Positions 38,103 through 48,938 are shown, numbered from the stretch's first letter. The stretch: DNA of 64,000 bases from Closterium sp. Naga37s-1 (GCA_947471745.1 CANJKZ010000010.1:5389001-5453000); one strand, 5' to 3'. The notes: generated by a model not told the origin, from the sequence alone. Program-made: numbers and translations.

Positions 38103-41100
38103 TGTGTGCATGAACGTGTGGATGTGTGGGTGGGCACGGCCGTGGGCGTGTGTGTGTGTGCATGTACGTGTGTGTGTGCATGTGCGTGTGCGGTTGCGTG
38201 TGTGTGTGCATGTGCGTGTGCGGTTGTGTGTGTGTGTGCATGTGCGGTTGTGTGTGCATGTGCGTGTGCGTGGTTGTGTGCATGTGTCTGTGTGTGCATG
38301 TGCGTGTGTGGTTGTGTGCATGTGCGGTTGCGTGTGCATGTGCGTGTGCGTGGTTGTGTGCATGTGTCTGTGTGTGCATGTGCGTGTGCGTGGTTGTGTG
38401 CATGTGTCTGTGTGTGCATGTGCGTGTGCGTGGTTGTGTGCATGTGTCTGTGTGTGCATGTGCGTGTGCGTGGTTGTGTGCATGTGCGTGTGTGGTTGTG
38501 TGCATGTGCGGTTGCGTGTGCATGTGCGTGGTTGTGTGCATGTGTCTGTGTGTGCATGTGCGTGTGCGTGGTTGTGTGCATGTGTCTGTGTGTGCATGTG
38601 CGTGAACGGTTGTGTGCATGTGCGTGCATGGTTGTGTGCATGTGCGCGCATGGTTATGTGCATGTGTGTGTGTGGGCATCCCCCCACAGCTCTACGTGCT
38701 CTACACATTACTGTGCCCTCTCCTAGGGCTGCTCTGGTGGATGGACGTTTCTCAAGCTCAAGTGAGGGCGTGGGTGCAGCGACAGGGCTCTGCTGTGAGG
38801 GAGTGTGTGCAGCGGCAGCGATCAGCTTTGGGGGCCAATCTGATGAATCTGAGGAGAGCAGCTGTGTCTCTCATGGTATGCTGATGAACCCGTGCCATGG
38901 GTGATGATGCAGTTCATGCCATGACTCTTGCTCACCATGCCATGACTCTTGCTCACCATGCCATGACTCTTGCTCACCATGCCATGACTCTTGCTCACCA
39001 TGCCATGACTCTTGCTCACCATGCCATGACTCTTGCTCACCATGCCATGACTCTTGCTCACCATGCCATGACTCTTGCTCACCATGCCATGACTCTTGCT
39101 CACCATGCCATGACTCTTGCTCACCATGCCATGACTCTTGCTCACCATGCCATGACTCTTGCTCACCATGCCATGACTTGCTCGTCGTGCCATGACTTGC
39201 TCGTCGTGCCATAAGCTGCTGTTTTCTTGCTGTGTGTTCAATAACGAGGGTTTCAGTCTCAGTGCGCTCAGTCTTCCCACTCCGCTTCAGTTGCACCTCA
39301 TCTCAACCTCTCATGCCAACTCCCCGTTGTATCTCTCTCCTCCACGCCACAGACACTAGGAATCCTCCCCCGAATCCACGATGCCATGTGAGAATGAATG
39401 ACATACAGTGCCAGCTGCGTTCTATGGGCTTTGCTGCGTTGGATGCTATTTGCTCTGCGCTGCCTTTCTTTCTGCTAGTACCATCTACCATATCTCTTTG
39501 TCGACTTGTACGCTCCTGCCCTCTTTCCCCTTCTCGTCTCACATTTGCTTGCAAATCTCGATTTTTTTTTCTCAAATGGTCCTTTGTATTAATTCAGCAG
39601 GGGGTACAGACATGCAATTTGACTCGTGGTTCCCTTATACCTTCCGACCCATCAACCCATCCCTCTGACCCTCCCCCCCCCCCCCCCCCTTAGTGCCCCT
39701 CTAACCCTCCAGCGTGTGGAGGATGTCCCCTAGGTGCAGCGGCCATGGGTCCGCTGCCATCTGGGGGTGCGCTGCCTCAATCCCCGCCCTGGCCTTGGTG
39801 TGCAGGGCATTCGCCTGGGAGCGCTGGAGGGCCACTGACCAGCGCTGGCTGAAGTGGCAGGCCATCTTCTTGGCCGATTTCGCCAGGGGGTTGGCCCTGA
39901 ACCGGTTCCTAGCTGCTGCTGTGGCCAGCAGCTTCAGGAACGCCGTCGTGGGGGGCGCGTTTGCCCCATAGGTCTCGACGGCCAGGGCGCAGAACACCAC
40001 GTGTTCTGTGTGCCGGTAGTAATCCCTTTCCTTCCGCTTCTGAGCCTCCCTTGCAGCCCAGCCTGGGGGTTTGCGGGCTGTGGGGTCCCGGTTCTGCAGC
40101 ACGGGGTCGGTGATAGTCGTGTCTGTGATCCAGGTCTCTCCACTGTCTGGGTCACGCACGATCACATCGGCCTTCTTCGGGTCATCCGGTGGTGAGTACA
40201 TTGCATTCTCCAGGTATACCACCAGCTGCGCCTCCCTCGCCATTTTTGCCACGGCAAAGGCCAGCTGATTGTGTGTGCGCGTTCTGTCCGGGCCTGTGCT
40301 GCAGCGGAGTAGGTGGTTGGGTAGGCTGCAGTCGGCCACGAGCTCTCCACACTCGCACACAGTAGGTACGTTCTGTCGGATGCCCATGCGGAAGGCCAGG
40401 GCTGTTCGGAATTGCCCTGGTGAGAAGGAGAGGTCTGGGGTCAGGGGTAGGGCTTGCAGCCATGCTCCCGCTCCCTCGCCTCTCAGGCTGACGAGGCGGA
40501 GCGTGTGGCCCATCTCGGGGGCTGACCTGATTGAGCGTGATTCCTCTGTCAGGGTGTCGGCCTTTGCCGCGTGCACTTCCTGAGAGAGGGCCCGCTGCAG
40601 CTGGTCTTGGGACGGGGTTTCTTGCTCCTCACGGAGGTATTGCAGCGCCAGCGGCGGCAGTCGTCCCTCCATGTCTTGGATGTTGACCGAGTGTGCCGCA
40701 GACGGCTGCAGGGCGTTGCTGTTGCTCCCTAGCGCCGCGGTTGCTGGCAGGTCGAGTGAGCGGAGCAGGCGTAGTGCCTCTGTCGTTGAGGCCAGGTAGG
40801 CTGGTGCTGCTTCTGTTGTGGGATCCGTGAGGCCCAGTCCACCTAGGGCCACTGGGAGGGTTGATTGGCGGATGAGAAAATTGAACTCGGCTTCGCGGCG
40901 GGGTGGTTGGATGCTGGCGGCAGTCAGGGCGGTGTTGAGCAGTTCGGCGCGGGAAGGACATCCGCTGGGGTGGTGCGCAGCAAGTAGCCGATTCTGCGGC
41001 TGATGCAGCGGGACAGGAGCAGGAGGGCATGCTGTGGATGGATGGATGCTAGGGAGCCCAGGGGTGCCGCTGCGTCTGTCAGAGTACTGCGGACCAGGTC

Positions 41101-44100
41101 AGAGCAGAAGCGCTGTGACCCCACGGGACTTCCCAACACCCGTACCCCCTCGTGGGTGAGTAGGAGGCCCTCGGGGAGCTCGTCACCCTCAAGCGGCGTC
41201 GTGGACCATGCCGACGATTTTCTGAGGTTGCAGGTGAGGCCATCCTGGGCGAGCAGCGGCGTCAGCAACTTAAGCGCGCCGAGCGTTGCTGTCGCCGGTC
41301 CGATCATGGTGATGTCATCTGCGTATGCTAGGATCGTGACTTCTGGGTGCTCTGCTGCTGTGCGTCTGAGGTGCTGCTGGATTGATGCCGCGAACAGCAG
41401 GGGTCCGAGGGGGTCCCCCTGCCTCACCCCCCTTCCGCTGGTAAGTGCCGTCGTGCTCAAGCGGGGATCGGTCAGCAGCTGAGAAGGCGTTGCGTAGAAG
41501 GAGCGGGTGAAAGGTATGAGCGGTGCTAGCGGGGTGTTGGTGAGTGCGTTGAAGAACGCTTTCCTCTCTACGGAGTTGAAAGCGTTTTCAATGTCGAGTT
41601 GGAGGACTAGGTTGGAAGGTTGTGAAGTGGTGAGGTCTCTGACTGCATGTATAACGAACTCAGCTCCGCCTGGGACTGCCACACCGAATTGTTGGGGTAA
41701 GAAAAATCGCCTTGTTTCTCCTTGCAGTTCCGAGAGTGCCACCTTTGCTGCCAACCGGAGTAGGGATTTCCCTATTGCGATAGGGCGTACCCCCCCCCCT
41801 GGTTTCGCGAAGGCGATGAGGCGGGATGGCGAGAGTAGTGCTGCAACCTCGGTGGAAAGATTCGTGGAGAGAAGATGTGTTACGGCGGAGTGTAGGTGCC
41901 CCAGCACTTCGATGTTGCTTAGGACTGGGTCGCGGTAGTGTTCAAATGTTGACCCGGATGGACCAGCCCCAACTCCGCTGGGGCAATCCCCAAGGACGTC
42001 TGAGAAACTTTCCGCGGTGCACGAAAATTGCGTGGGTGTTGTGTAGGTGTGGACCCAGTCGGGCAGCTCAACTTGGGGTTGGGGATGTTTCAATTCCAAC
42101 TGCTGCAATGTTGCGATCGTTGCAGGGGCCGCTGGCGAGGGTGAGAGGGCTGCCAACGCTTTTCGCAGGTTACCCCGTTTCACCAACCCCTCCACACGTG
42201 AGCAGATTCCCAGGGGGTCGTTTTGGTGCTGAGGTGGCTCAGCTTGGTGCAGGGACCCCACATAGTCACTGTAGAGCTGGTTCCAGTGGCCACATCTGAA
42301 TAGGTGCATCTGCTCTCGCAGCACCTTCCACTTAGAGCTGGACCTCCTGCTAAGTCGTAAGGTGAGACGTGGCAGGAACATGAGGACCCGCCACGCTCCC
42401 GCGCAGTTGGGCAGTTTGGAGATCCGTAAGAGGGCGGCCATCATACAGGTGGAGTAGTCGCTTAGTATCTGCGGCGGCAGGCGGCGGACGATAGGCGGGT
42501 GGGTGGTTGACGTTAGGGTTGAAGAGTCCCAGCTCATCGCGATCTCAAAGAGATCCTCCCTCGATGCCAGCTGGGGCAGGTCCTTGTCACCGCCGGAGCC
42601 CCTGCGCGCGGGGTCCGTCTTGCGCTCCGGCGCAGAGGCTGTGGCGCACCAGGAGCGTTCGCCTCGCCGTCGCTCATCGGCAGCTCGCGACGATAAGCGG
42701 GAGAGCCGCCGCGATGATCGTCACGGTGCGGCCCGTTCGCCGCTGTCTCCTCGTTCGCCTCGTTGCGTGGCGTCGCGAAGCCGATCCCGTGACCGCCGTT
42801 CGCATCGTCATCGTTCGCCCCCTCATCGTTCATCTCGCCAGCGGTCGCCTGCCCGCCAGACGTCTGGGCGTCGGCCCCCAGCTCCGCGTTCGCCCCCTCC
42901 TGCAAAGCGCCAACGGCTCTACTCCCCTCGTCGCGGGGACCGTTTTCCTGGCCGCCAGCGTCAGCAGGGCCCATCTCGCTCGCAGTTGCCTGTGCGCTCG
43001 AGCGCAAGTGGGCGTGCGCGTCGTGGGCGACGGGGGGGTGACAGTCGCGGCGGAAAAGCGGGTCCAGCGCCGTCCGCAATGGAGCGCCGTCTTCTGGATA
43101 GGCTTGATGACGTGGAGAAGGAGCTTCGACGCTCGCGTGCGGGGTCGGCGTCACCATCAGCTCCTCGCGCTGCTCCCGTCGTCCCTCTCTCCGCGCTCCT
43201 GCCCCACAATCCCTTTGGATCCCCGGCGCGTTCAGAGCGGCCGCTGCCTGCGGGGATGGGCTTCGTAGGTGCTGGTGGCGGGCCGCCGTGGGCTCAGTTT
43301 GCTCAGCCGCGTCCTCTTCCTGCTCCGCGTGATCTTGCCGTGTCGTCTCACCGTGCCCGCGCGTCTGCGTTGCTTCCGCCGATGAAGGAAGTTCCCACGG
43401 CGACCCTGGCCCGCCTATGGTCGCTGGCGGCGTCCCTGCAGAGCCTTGAGCGGATTCTCCAGGAGTCATTTGACTCCATGCCGGTGAGCCCTCCGAGCAG
43501 GTTCTCTCAGAAACCGCGAGCAGATTGTCATGCGGCGGCGTCAGCGCTATTCGCGCTCGTAACGCCACCGCAGGTAGCGCCCTCGCCGGGAGCAACCTCG
43601 GCCAGCCAGCTGGCTGACTCGGCCCTGGCTCTGAGGACGCTTGTAGTAGGCCCTGGTACTCCTGTTGACGTTGTAGGCGCCACCGTGTCTGTGGTCCGCC
43701 AGTTGTGGTTGAACACGAGCGGAATGCTCGCTGCGGTAGAGGCGGACCGCATGTAGGCGCTCCCCCCTTGCGCGTGTAGACCCGTTCCATCCTCTACTTG
43801 CTAAGTGTCTATGCTTGCTTTGTTTGTATCGGTTGCCTAAGCTACTACTGCTTGTTGTTTCCCCTTGCCATCCCTAACGCGCGGCCGAAGGCCGCGCACG
43901 CGAGCGCCGGCGGCCTTCGGCCGCCGGCGCGAAGCGCCAAAATTTTCAGCACTAAATGAAAGAATGAGAGATGGAGAGGTCGCCGTGGCCTTAAGTAGTC
44001 ATGGCAGAGGGCAGAAAGCAGAGGGCAGAGGGTAGAAGGGGAGAGGCTAATCCTCTCTCTCTCTCGCTCTCTCGAACAACACCAAAATTTTCAGCACTAA

Positions 44101-45088
44101 CTGAAATATTTTTTTTCTCTCTCTCTCTCTCTTTCCATTCTGATGTGCTGTCGCATGTAGTGAGCTGTGCACTTCGGGGATGAGAAGCGTGAGTGAAGCT
44201 CTTTTTGTAATTCTCAAGCCAATGTTCAGAGCAGCCATGCTGAGGCAAGCATTGAAGAGGAGAATAAGGTCTCTTGATATGCAGCTGGCAGCGGCAAGGA
44301 GAGAGGAGGCTGAGAGGGAAAGAGCCATGGAATGGAGTGAGCTGAGAAGGCTACTGGATGAAATAAGAGATGGAGAGAAAGCAGTACTTGCTGAGGTGGT
44401 GAGGGAGAGGGAGGAGCGGGAGAAGGTGAGAATGGAGATACATGAGTTGAGGGAGCGACTGGGAGAGGCATTGGGTGGTGGTGCATTGGCGAGTGTGTTG
44501 AGAGAGCGATTGGGAGAGGCGATGGGTGGTGGTGCATTGGCGAGTGTGTTGAGAGAGCGATTGGGAGAGGCGATGGGTGGTGGTGCATTGGCGAGTGTGT
44601 TGAGAGAGCGATTGGGAGAGGCAATGGGCATTGGTGCATTGGCGAGTTTGGTGAGGGAGCGACTGGGAAAGGCAATTGGCGGTGGTGCATTCGAAAGTGC
44701 GTTGAAAGAGTGTTTGGGAGAGGCAATGGGCAGTGGTGCATTGAAGGGAGAGGAGGAGAGGGAGGGAGGGGGAGAGAGGGTTGGACCAAGGGAAGGGGAG
44801 GAAGAAAAGGTAGTGGTAGAGGAAGGGGGGGGAGAGGAGGAGGGAAAGGATGAGAGGATGAAGGTGGAGTGGAGGGAGGGGAGGAGGGAAGAGAGGAAGA
44901 GGGTGGAGAGGAGGAGGGAGGAGAAGAGGGAGGAGAGGAGGCGAGATGAGGAATGGAGGGAGGAGGAGAGAAGAGATGAGGAGAGAAGGACGGAGAGGAA
45001 GGAGAAGAGGAGGATGGAGGAGAGGAGGAAGGATGAATGGAAGGAGGAAAGGAAAAGGGATAGGAAGTGTGGAGGTAGGGGAAGTTGA
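36603..45088 (+). CDS. E1-E6 family protein, copy D, with a retroelement in intron 5
   Basis: Exons: E1 36603-36734 (44 codons, RVAVAGAGLLIAAILAAV ... SNGITRQ-GT); E2 from 37052 (LPRVISGLSVNSSF; donor unclear, a stop follows within ~100 bases); E3 37519-37644 (126 nt, HNATGLVALQVEE); E4 38690-38875 (LYVLYTLLCPLLGLLWWMDV membrane segment); E5 39353-39387 (35 nt, TLGILPRIHDA); E6 44161-45088 (ELCTSGMRSVSEALF, coiled coil, then 17-residue repeats and a Glu/Arg-rich end). Phases agree for E3-E6. Intron 5 is ~250 bp in copy B but ~4.8 kb here because of the insertion between about 39565 and 44105. No LRR block is seen before 45088. Whether the long intron is still spliced is unknown. Confidence 0.55.
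37950..38680. repeat. GT-rich minisatellite upstream of E4 in copy D
   Basis: Units built from TGTGCATGTGCGTGTGCGTG and GTTGTGTGCATGTGTCTG. It occupies the same intron position as the array at 1699-2216, so repeat growth in this intron predates or recurs after duplication. Long Cys/Val and His/Thr frames here are artefacts. Confidence 0.9.
38919..39182. repeat. 21-bp GCCATGACTCTTGCTCACCA-type repeat in intron 4
   Basis: About twelve nearly identical units, followed by two diverged CATGACTTGCTCGTCGTGC units. High identity implies recent expansion. Confidence 0.92.
39701..42537 (-). pseudogene. Non-LTR-type reverse transcriptase with C-terminal Cys/His domain, one frameshift
   Basis: Starts ATG at 42537. 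RT motifs in order: KPGGGVRPIAIGKSLLR, VLQLDIENAFNSVE (first catalytic Asp), GRGVRQGDPLGPLLFA, TILAYADDITMIG (YADD catalytic pair). The first frame closes at 40924; a one-base shift near 40950 continues into a frame that includes FNFLIRQSTLPVALGGLGL and runs to 39701. The distal part has CECGELVADC...NHLLRC (Cys/His cluster) followed by KKADVIVRDPDSGETWITD, an arrangement recalling the restriction-like endonuclease of early-branching LINEs such as the R2/NeSL group; that assignment is inference. No apurinic-type endonuclease is seen. The product would copy element RNA at a nicked target. Confidence 0.75.
42503..43756 (+). CDS. SR-rich, coiled-coil frame on the opposite strand of the retroelement
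   Basis: A 417-codon open frame lacking an ATG before 43079 (MERRLLDRLDDVEKELRRS). The first half is Arg/Ser-rich (SRSRSRDRRSHRHRSPP), and Arg and Ser there use several different synonymous codons (CGT, CGA, CGC, CGG; TCG, AGC, TCC, TCA), as expected if the protein sequence is selected. The second half is helical (TLARLWSLAASLQSLERILQ ... VVRQLWLNTSGMLAAVEADRM). Gag-like or SR-protein-like; function unknown. It overlaps an equally long minus frame, and opposite polarity to the RT is unusual. It could be an N-terminally truncated gene, a second element, or an antisense artefact. Confidence 0.4.
   Translation: MVDVRVEESQLIAISKRSSLDASWGRSLSPPEPLRAGSVLRSGAEAVAHQERSPRRRSSAARDDKRESRRDDRHGAARSPLSPRSPRCVASRSRSRDRRSHRHRSPPHRSSRQRSPARQTSGRRPPAPRSPPPAKRQRLYSPRRGDRFPGRQRQQGPSRSQLPVRSSASGRARRGRRGGDSRGGKAGPAPSAMERRLLDRLDDVEKELRRSRAGSASPSAPRAAPVVPLSALLPHNPFGSPARSERPLPAGMGFVGAGGGPPWAQFAQPRPLPAPRDLAVSSHRARASALLPPMKEVPTATLARLWSLAASLQSLERILQESFDSMPVSPPSRFSQKPRADCHAAASALFALVTPPQVAPSPGATSASQLADSALALRTLVVGPGTPVDVVGATVSVVRQLWLNTSGMLAAVEADRM
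42534..43790 (-). CDS. Candidate ORF1 upstream of the RT (alternative to the plus frame)
   Basis: A 418-codon frame with a true ATG at 43790, ending in TGA that overlaps the RT start as ATGA (42534-42537), an arrangement used for stop-restart translation in several non-LTR retroelements. The protein is Ala/Pro/Glu/Asp-rich without a zinc knuckle or clear fold. Only one of this and the antisense frame is likely to be the true protein; position and the ATGA favour this one, amino-acid pattern favours the other. Confidence 0.35.
   Translation of the reverse strand: MERVYTRKGGAPTCGPPLPQRAFRSCSTTTGGPQTRWRLQRQQEYQGLLQASSEPGPSQPAGWPRLLPARALPAVALRARIALTPPHDNLLAVSERTCSEGSPAWSQMTPGESAQGSAGTPPATIGGPGSPWELPSSAEATQTRGHGETTRQDHAEQEEDAAEQTEPTAARHQHLRSPSPQAAAALNAPGIQRDCGAGARREGRREQREELMVTPTPHASVEAPSPRHQAYPEDGAPLRTALDPLFRRDCHPPVAHDAHAHLRSSAQATASEMGPADAGGQENGPRDEGSRAVGALQEGANAELGADAQTSGGQATAGEMNDEGANDDDANGGHGIGFATPRNEANEETAANGPHRDDHRGGSPAYRRELPMSDGEANAPGAPQPLRRSARRTPRAGAPAVTRTCPSWHRGRISLRSR
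43879..43930. other. Two GC hairpins with UUCG-type loops at the retroelement edge
   Basis: GCGCGGCC-GAA-GGCCGCGC (43879-43897) and GCGCCGGCGGCC-TTC-GGCCGCCGGCGC (43904-43930) are perfect inverted repeats. In RNA, each gives a cUUCGg-capped stem on one strand. They lie between the candidate ORFs and the insertion edge and may be an RNA recognition structure. Confidence 0.75.
44460..44745 (+). repeat. 51-bp in-frame repeat within E6 of copy D
   Basis: About five units encoding the 17-residue period RERLGEAMGGGALASVL, decaying toward the 3' side. Copies B and C have unrelated expansions at the same coiled-coil position. Confidence 0.85.
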
Positions 45089-45761
45089 GGTAAAAGAAAT
45101 GGTAGTCGCCTGGAAGTTGCATGGCAGTTGCATGGCAGTTGCATGGCAGTTGGCAGGTGTCAGGGAGGTGCGATGGCATACCGTAGACATGGCCAAGTGA
45201 TACCGGTAGCAGCATCTTGACTGTTGCACGGGTTGAGGACTGCGTTGTCTGTTTCTCGTGAGAGAATACCTACCGTATGACTACAATGAATGTGAATTAC
45301 CACTAATAATTTCAAATTAGGATTGGCCTACAGCATTTGATTCACCCGGTAGAGCTTGGTATGCATCATCAACCTCTATCTACAGACCTAGCAGTCCAAG
45401 GAACATACCATACGGTAGGAAAGCTCTTGGCATAGTACCGGTAAAACAACTAGAAAACAAAGGTAAGGAAGACAACAATAGCAAACGTGCTCACCTAAAA
45501 AATCCAGGATGTATGCAGTCACAAGCAAGCCCAACGGTTCTATTGATCGATGTTGACAGAACTCAACCTGGATATCTATGGTGCAGCATTGTGATGGCTT
45601 GATGAGTCTGGCTGTCAGGAGGAGCTTGGACGAAGCAGCACTGCTGGCGGCACTCCGTTGGAAGTGCTGCTGCGACCATGCTCCTAGCAAACACTACTCA
45701 GGGTGTGCCATTTGGGTTGTGGGTGGCCATTCTTATATCTGCCCCTGCTCAGAGGAGAACA
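45089..45761. other. Spacer downstream of copy D and GGM copy 3
   Basis: Four GCATGGCAGTT-type units at 45120-45155. The stretch 45612-45700 matches 10274-10400, the 3' flank of GGM copy 1. No gene seen in the rest. Confidence 0.5.
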
Positions 45762-47153
45762 CTACTGTGGTCCGCCCATGCCGCCTCCCATGTTTGCCCC
45801 AGGCCCTCCCATCCCTCCACCCATCCCTCCACCCATCCTTCCACCCATCCCTCCACCCATCCCTCCACCCATCCCTCCACCCATCCCTCCACCCATCCCT
45901 CCACCCATCCCTCCACCCATCCCTCCACCCATCCCTCCGCCCATCCCTCCGCCCATCCCTCCGCCCATCCCAGGTCCACCCTGGCCGGGTGCTGCCTGCG
46001 ACCCTGGAGCAACCCACCCTGACCCGCCCATGCCTCCGCTGCCCGTGCCGCTGCCGCCCATGCCTCCGCCGCCCATGCCTCCGCCGCCCATGCCTCCGCC
46101 GCCCATGCCTCCGCCGCCGCCCATGCCTCCGCCGCCCATACCCCCGCCGCCCATGCCTCCGCCGCCCATACCCCCGCCGCGCATGCCTTCCCCAGGACCC
46201 ATGGCTGCTTGTGATCCGGGAGCAGAGGAACCAGGTCCACCCATGCCCCCTCCCATGCCGCCGCCGCCTGTTCCGCCACCACCCATGCCGCCTCCGCCCA
46301 TGCCGCCGCCGCCCATGCCTCCGCCCATGCCTCCGCCCATGCCTCCCCCAGGACCCATTGCTGATTGTGACCCGGGAGCAGAGGACCCAGGTCCGCCCAT
46401 GCCGCCGCCCATTCCGCCGCCGCCCATTCCGCCGCCACCCAATCCGCCGCCGCCCATCCCGCCGCGACCCATTCCACCGCCACCCATTCCGCCACCACCC
46501 ATTCCGCCGCCGCCCATTCCGCCGCCACCGATTCCGCCGCCACCCATTCCGCCGCCGCCCATTCCGCCGCCACTTATTCCGCCGCCGCCCATGTTCCCCC
46601 CAGGACCCATGACTGACTGAGATCTGGGAGCAGAGGAACCCGGTCCGCCCATGCCGCCGCCCATTCCGCCGCCGCCATTTCCGCCGCCGCCCGTTCCGCC
46701 GCCACCCATGCCACCGCCGCCCATTCCGCCACCCATCCCGCCGCCGCCCATTCCGCCGCCGCCCATACCGCCGCCGCCCATTCCGCCACCCATCCCGCCG
46801 CCGTCCATTCCGCCGCCGCCCATTCCGCCGCCTCCCATGCCGCCGCCGCCCATGCCGCCGCCCATTCGGCCCCCGCCCGTTCCGCCGCCGCCCATTCCGC
46901 CGCCGCCCATTCCGCTGCCGCCCATTCCGCCTCCGCTCGTTCCGGTGCTCTGTTGTTTCTGCTGGCCGGTCGAGCGTCCGCCTTGCGCCCATCCGCGCAT
47001 CATCCCGCGCAGCTTGTCCGCGCGGAGCCCCGCGGAGAAGCGGAAGGCCATCGCCGCGTGGAGAGACGAGAGCAGGACGAACGAGAGGAGAAGGGCCGTG
47101 CTCAGGTCACGGCGACGACGCTGGCTGGACGGAAATGAGACTCTCTGCGTCAT
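45762..47153 (-). CDS. Secreted Gly/Met-rich protein, GGM copy 3
   Basis: Uninterrupted 463-codon frame. Signal peptide: basic SSQRRRRD, hydrophobic [15 protein letters not shown], likely cleavage after HAAMA; then [20 protein letters not shown], a QQKQQS linker, and GGGM repeats with [10 protein letters not shown] spacers. It ends MGGPQ and stop. In the C-terminal third the period shortens to GGGM in 12-bp units (ATCCCTCCACCC on plus). Paired head-to-head with the relic at 48939. Function unknown, as for copies 1 and 2. Confidence 0.8.
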   Translation of the reverse strand: MTQRVSFPSSQRRRRDLSTALLLSFVLLSSLHAAMAFRFSAGLRADKLRGMMRGWAQGGRSTGQQKQQSTGTSGGGMGGSGMGGGGMGGGGTGGGRMGGGMGGGGMGGGGMGGGGMDGGGMGGGMGGGGMGGGGMGGGGMGGGMGGGGMGGGGTGGGGNGGGGMGGGMGGPGSSAPRSQSVMGPGGNMGGGGISGGGMGGGGMGGGGIGGGGMGGGGMGGGGMGGGGMGRGGMGGGGLGGGGMGGGGMGGGMGGPGSSAPGSQSAMGPGGGMGGGMGGGMGGGGMGGGGMGGGGTGGGGMGGGMGGPGSSAPGSQAAMGPGEGMRGGGMGGGGMGGGGMGGGGMGGGGGMGGGGMGGGGMGGGGMGGSGTGSGGMGGSGWVAPGSQAAPGQGGPGMGGGMGGGMGGGMGGGMGGGMGGGMGGGMGGGMGGGMGGGMGGRMGGGMGGGMGGPGANMGGGMGGPQ

Positions 47154-48938
47154 TGTGCTGGTGTTGCGTATGTTTCAACTGAGAATACTGCGTACGATTT
47201 TTGTTTGCAAGTACTAGCAGCTTGGAAATGAAGAATTCGAAAGCAGCTTCAAGCAGTCTGAAGTTCAGAAGTTGGAAAGCACAAGTCCTATCTTCACTGC
47301 AATGTGTGAAGAAGAGTGGATGAGTTGGGCCAATGCGACCCAGCCCTCTTGTACTCCCGTCGCGCCGCGAATGCTGCTGCATATGAATATGCCTTCCGCG
47401 CGGCGCGATGACTCGAGCTGCAACTGGTGGACCAATGAGGCTATCGTCGAGTCAAGCGCATGAAATTCGAGTCAACGCCTTGTGAAAAAATGTTGACCAC
47501 TGTAGGCTTTTTCAACAGCCGACTCTCTCCATTCGTCCTCCCAACAAACCAAACAAACCGGAAATCAAGAAACTTGTGTCCCTGATTACATCGGATCCGA
47601 TATGCATAGTAGGTGTCGCGGTGCACATATTGTAGTCCATGTACTAAACGAAATGCTGCACAGCACGAACAAGATTTCGGGCCAATCCCCAATCGTGGAT
47701 AAATCTATGACAAGCAGGCAAGCGCTGGAATGACTAAGAACAAGCTCACCAGAGGGCCTTGCGAAAGTTGACACTATCCGCGACTCGCTCGACCAAGCTG
47801 ACGTGGCAACATGCGTGGGGGGTATAGAACAAGGCGAGAACGTAGAGAAATTTCGCGACATCGATTCCATTTTAGCGTCACGCAGCAACTCCGCGCATAC
47901 CGTGTTCATCGCGCGGGTTCCGCCTCGTCTTCCGCTAATGACATGGGGGGGGAGAGGGAGGGTGGGGGCCCGAGGGGACGGGGGAGAAGTTACGACGGGT
48001 TGCGGGGGGGCTTTCTGTACGCACGGTTAAGAGGAACCTTCAGCGAATTGAAGGGAAGACTGCTTTTTCACATCTTCTCTCGTCGCATTGAAGCGGGCTT
48101 GAATCCACCCACCCTCGCATGGCGTGCTGTTGCGTAGCTCTTCGCTGTGACTCGCGGACATTGCGAGTCTCATTGCATACGGAATCTTGTTACTAATCTC
48201 GGCGATGGCGGCAACGAGACCGCAGCTCCGCCAAGCGCAGCTCCGCCATGCGCAGCTCCGCCAAGCGCAGCTCCGCCATGCGCAGCTCCGCCAAGCGCAA
48301 CTCCGCCAAGCGCAGCTCCGCCTGCTCTGCCATGCCCCACTCCGCCGCACCCTGCCCTGCTCTGCGCTGCCCTACCTCCCTTGGCCTCATCGCCATACCG
48401 CGTTCAGCAAGTTGCTCTCATATCGTTCCCACCTCCCACTTCCGCAGCCGCCCCACCTTCCCTAAACGGCCCGTCGGAAGAACCTCAAGCCATGCCAAGC
48501 CGTAACCACGCTACCCGAACCAACCACCTCCAGCCACCCCCAGACAACCCATCCCCAGCCTTCCCTCCCCCAGCCCCTCCACCCCCGTCCCCTCCAAGCT
48601 CAGCTGCGCCATACGCAGGGGAGGTCAAGTCCGCCTGTGTATTCTCTCTACTCAGTGCTTCTGCAGACTCATCTCTCTGTGACATGCCATCTCACGTCCG
48701 CGCTCATTGCCGTCTCACTCGCCTCGCCTCGCTGCGCCCGCACCTGCAGAAGCCTTTCCCCTGCCTGCTTCAGTCCCGTGCCTCCCCCACACTGCCTCGT
48801 GCTTCCTCCACCACTCACCGCTTCTTCCTCCTCCTCTCTCACCACCTGCAGCTGCTCCAAGCTCCCTGCTCCCTGCTCATCGCAGGGAGAAAGCAGGGCT
48901 GAAATAGTTCCTGCCCCATCTTCCCTGCTCATCGCAGT
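47154..48938. promoter_or_regulatory. Divergent intergenic region, GGM copy 3 / E1-E6 relic
   Basis: Collinear with 11888-13913 and 28473-29821. Contains ACCAAGCTGACGTGGCA (~47792), a CATTGAAGCG block (~48087) and CGCCAAGCGCAGCTC / CGCCATGCGCAGCTC units (48229-48320). No gene supported. Confidence 0.5.

Larger units (their letters stand above)
39690..43940 (-). mobile_element. Retroelement (reverse transcriptase plus putative gag-like frame) in intron 5 of copy D
   Basis: GC-rich insertion. The host intron can be followed to about 39565 and resumes at about 44105 (TTTCCATTCTGATGTGCTGT, cf. TTTCCATCCCCATGTGCTGT in copy B). The RT reads on the minus strand toward a C-tract (39677-39692 on plus), the presumptive 3' end. 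The other end carries two strong hairpins at 43879-43930. A 23-24-bp near-direct repeat, CAAAATTTTCAGCACTAA..., occurs at ~43938 and ~44083, but I could not define a convincing target-site duplication. No LTRs seen. Confidence 0.7.

Noticed and set aside
39690..43940. LTR retrotransposon
   Set aside because: No long terminal repeats, integrase or protease seen; RT motifs fit a non-LTR type better.
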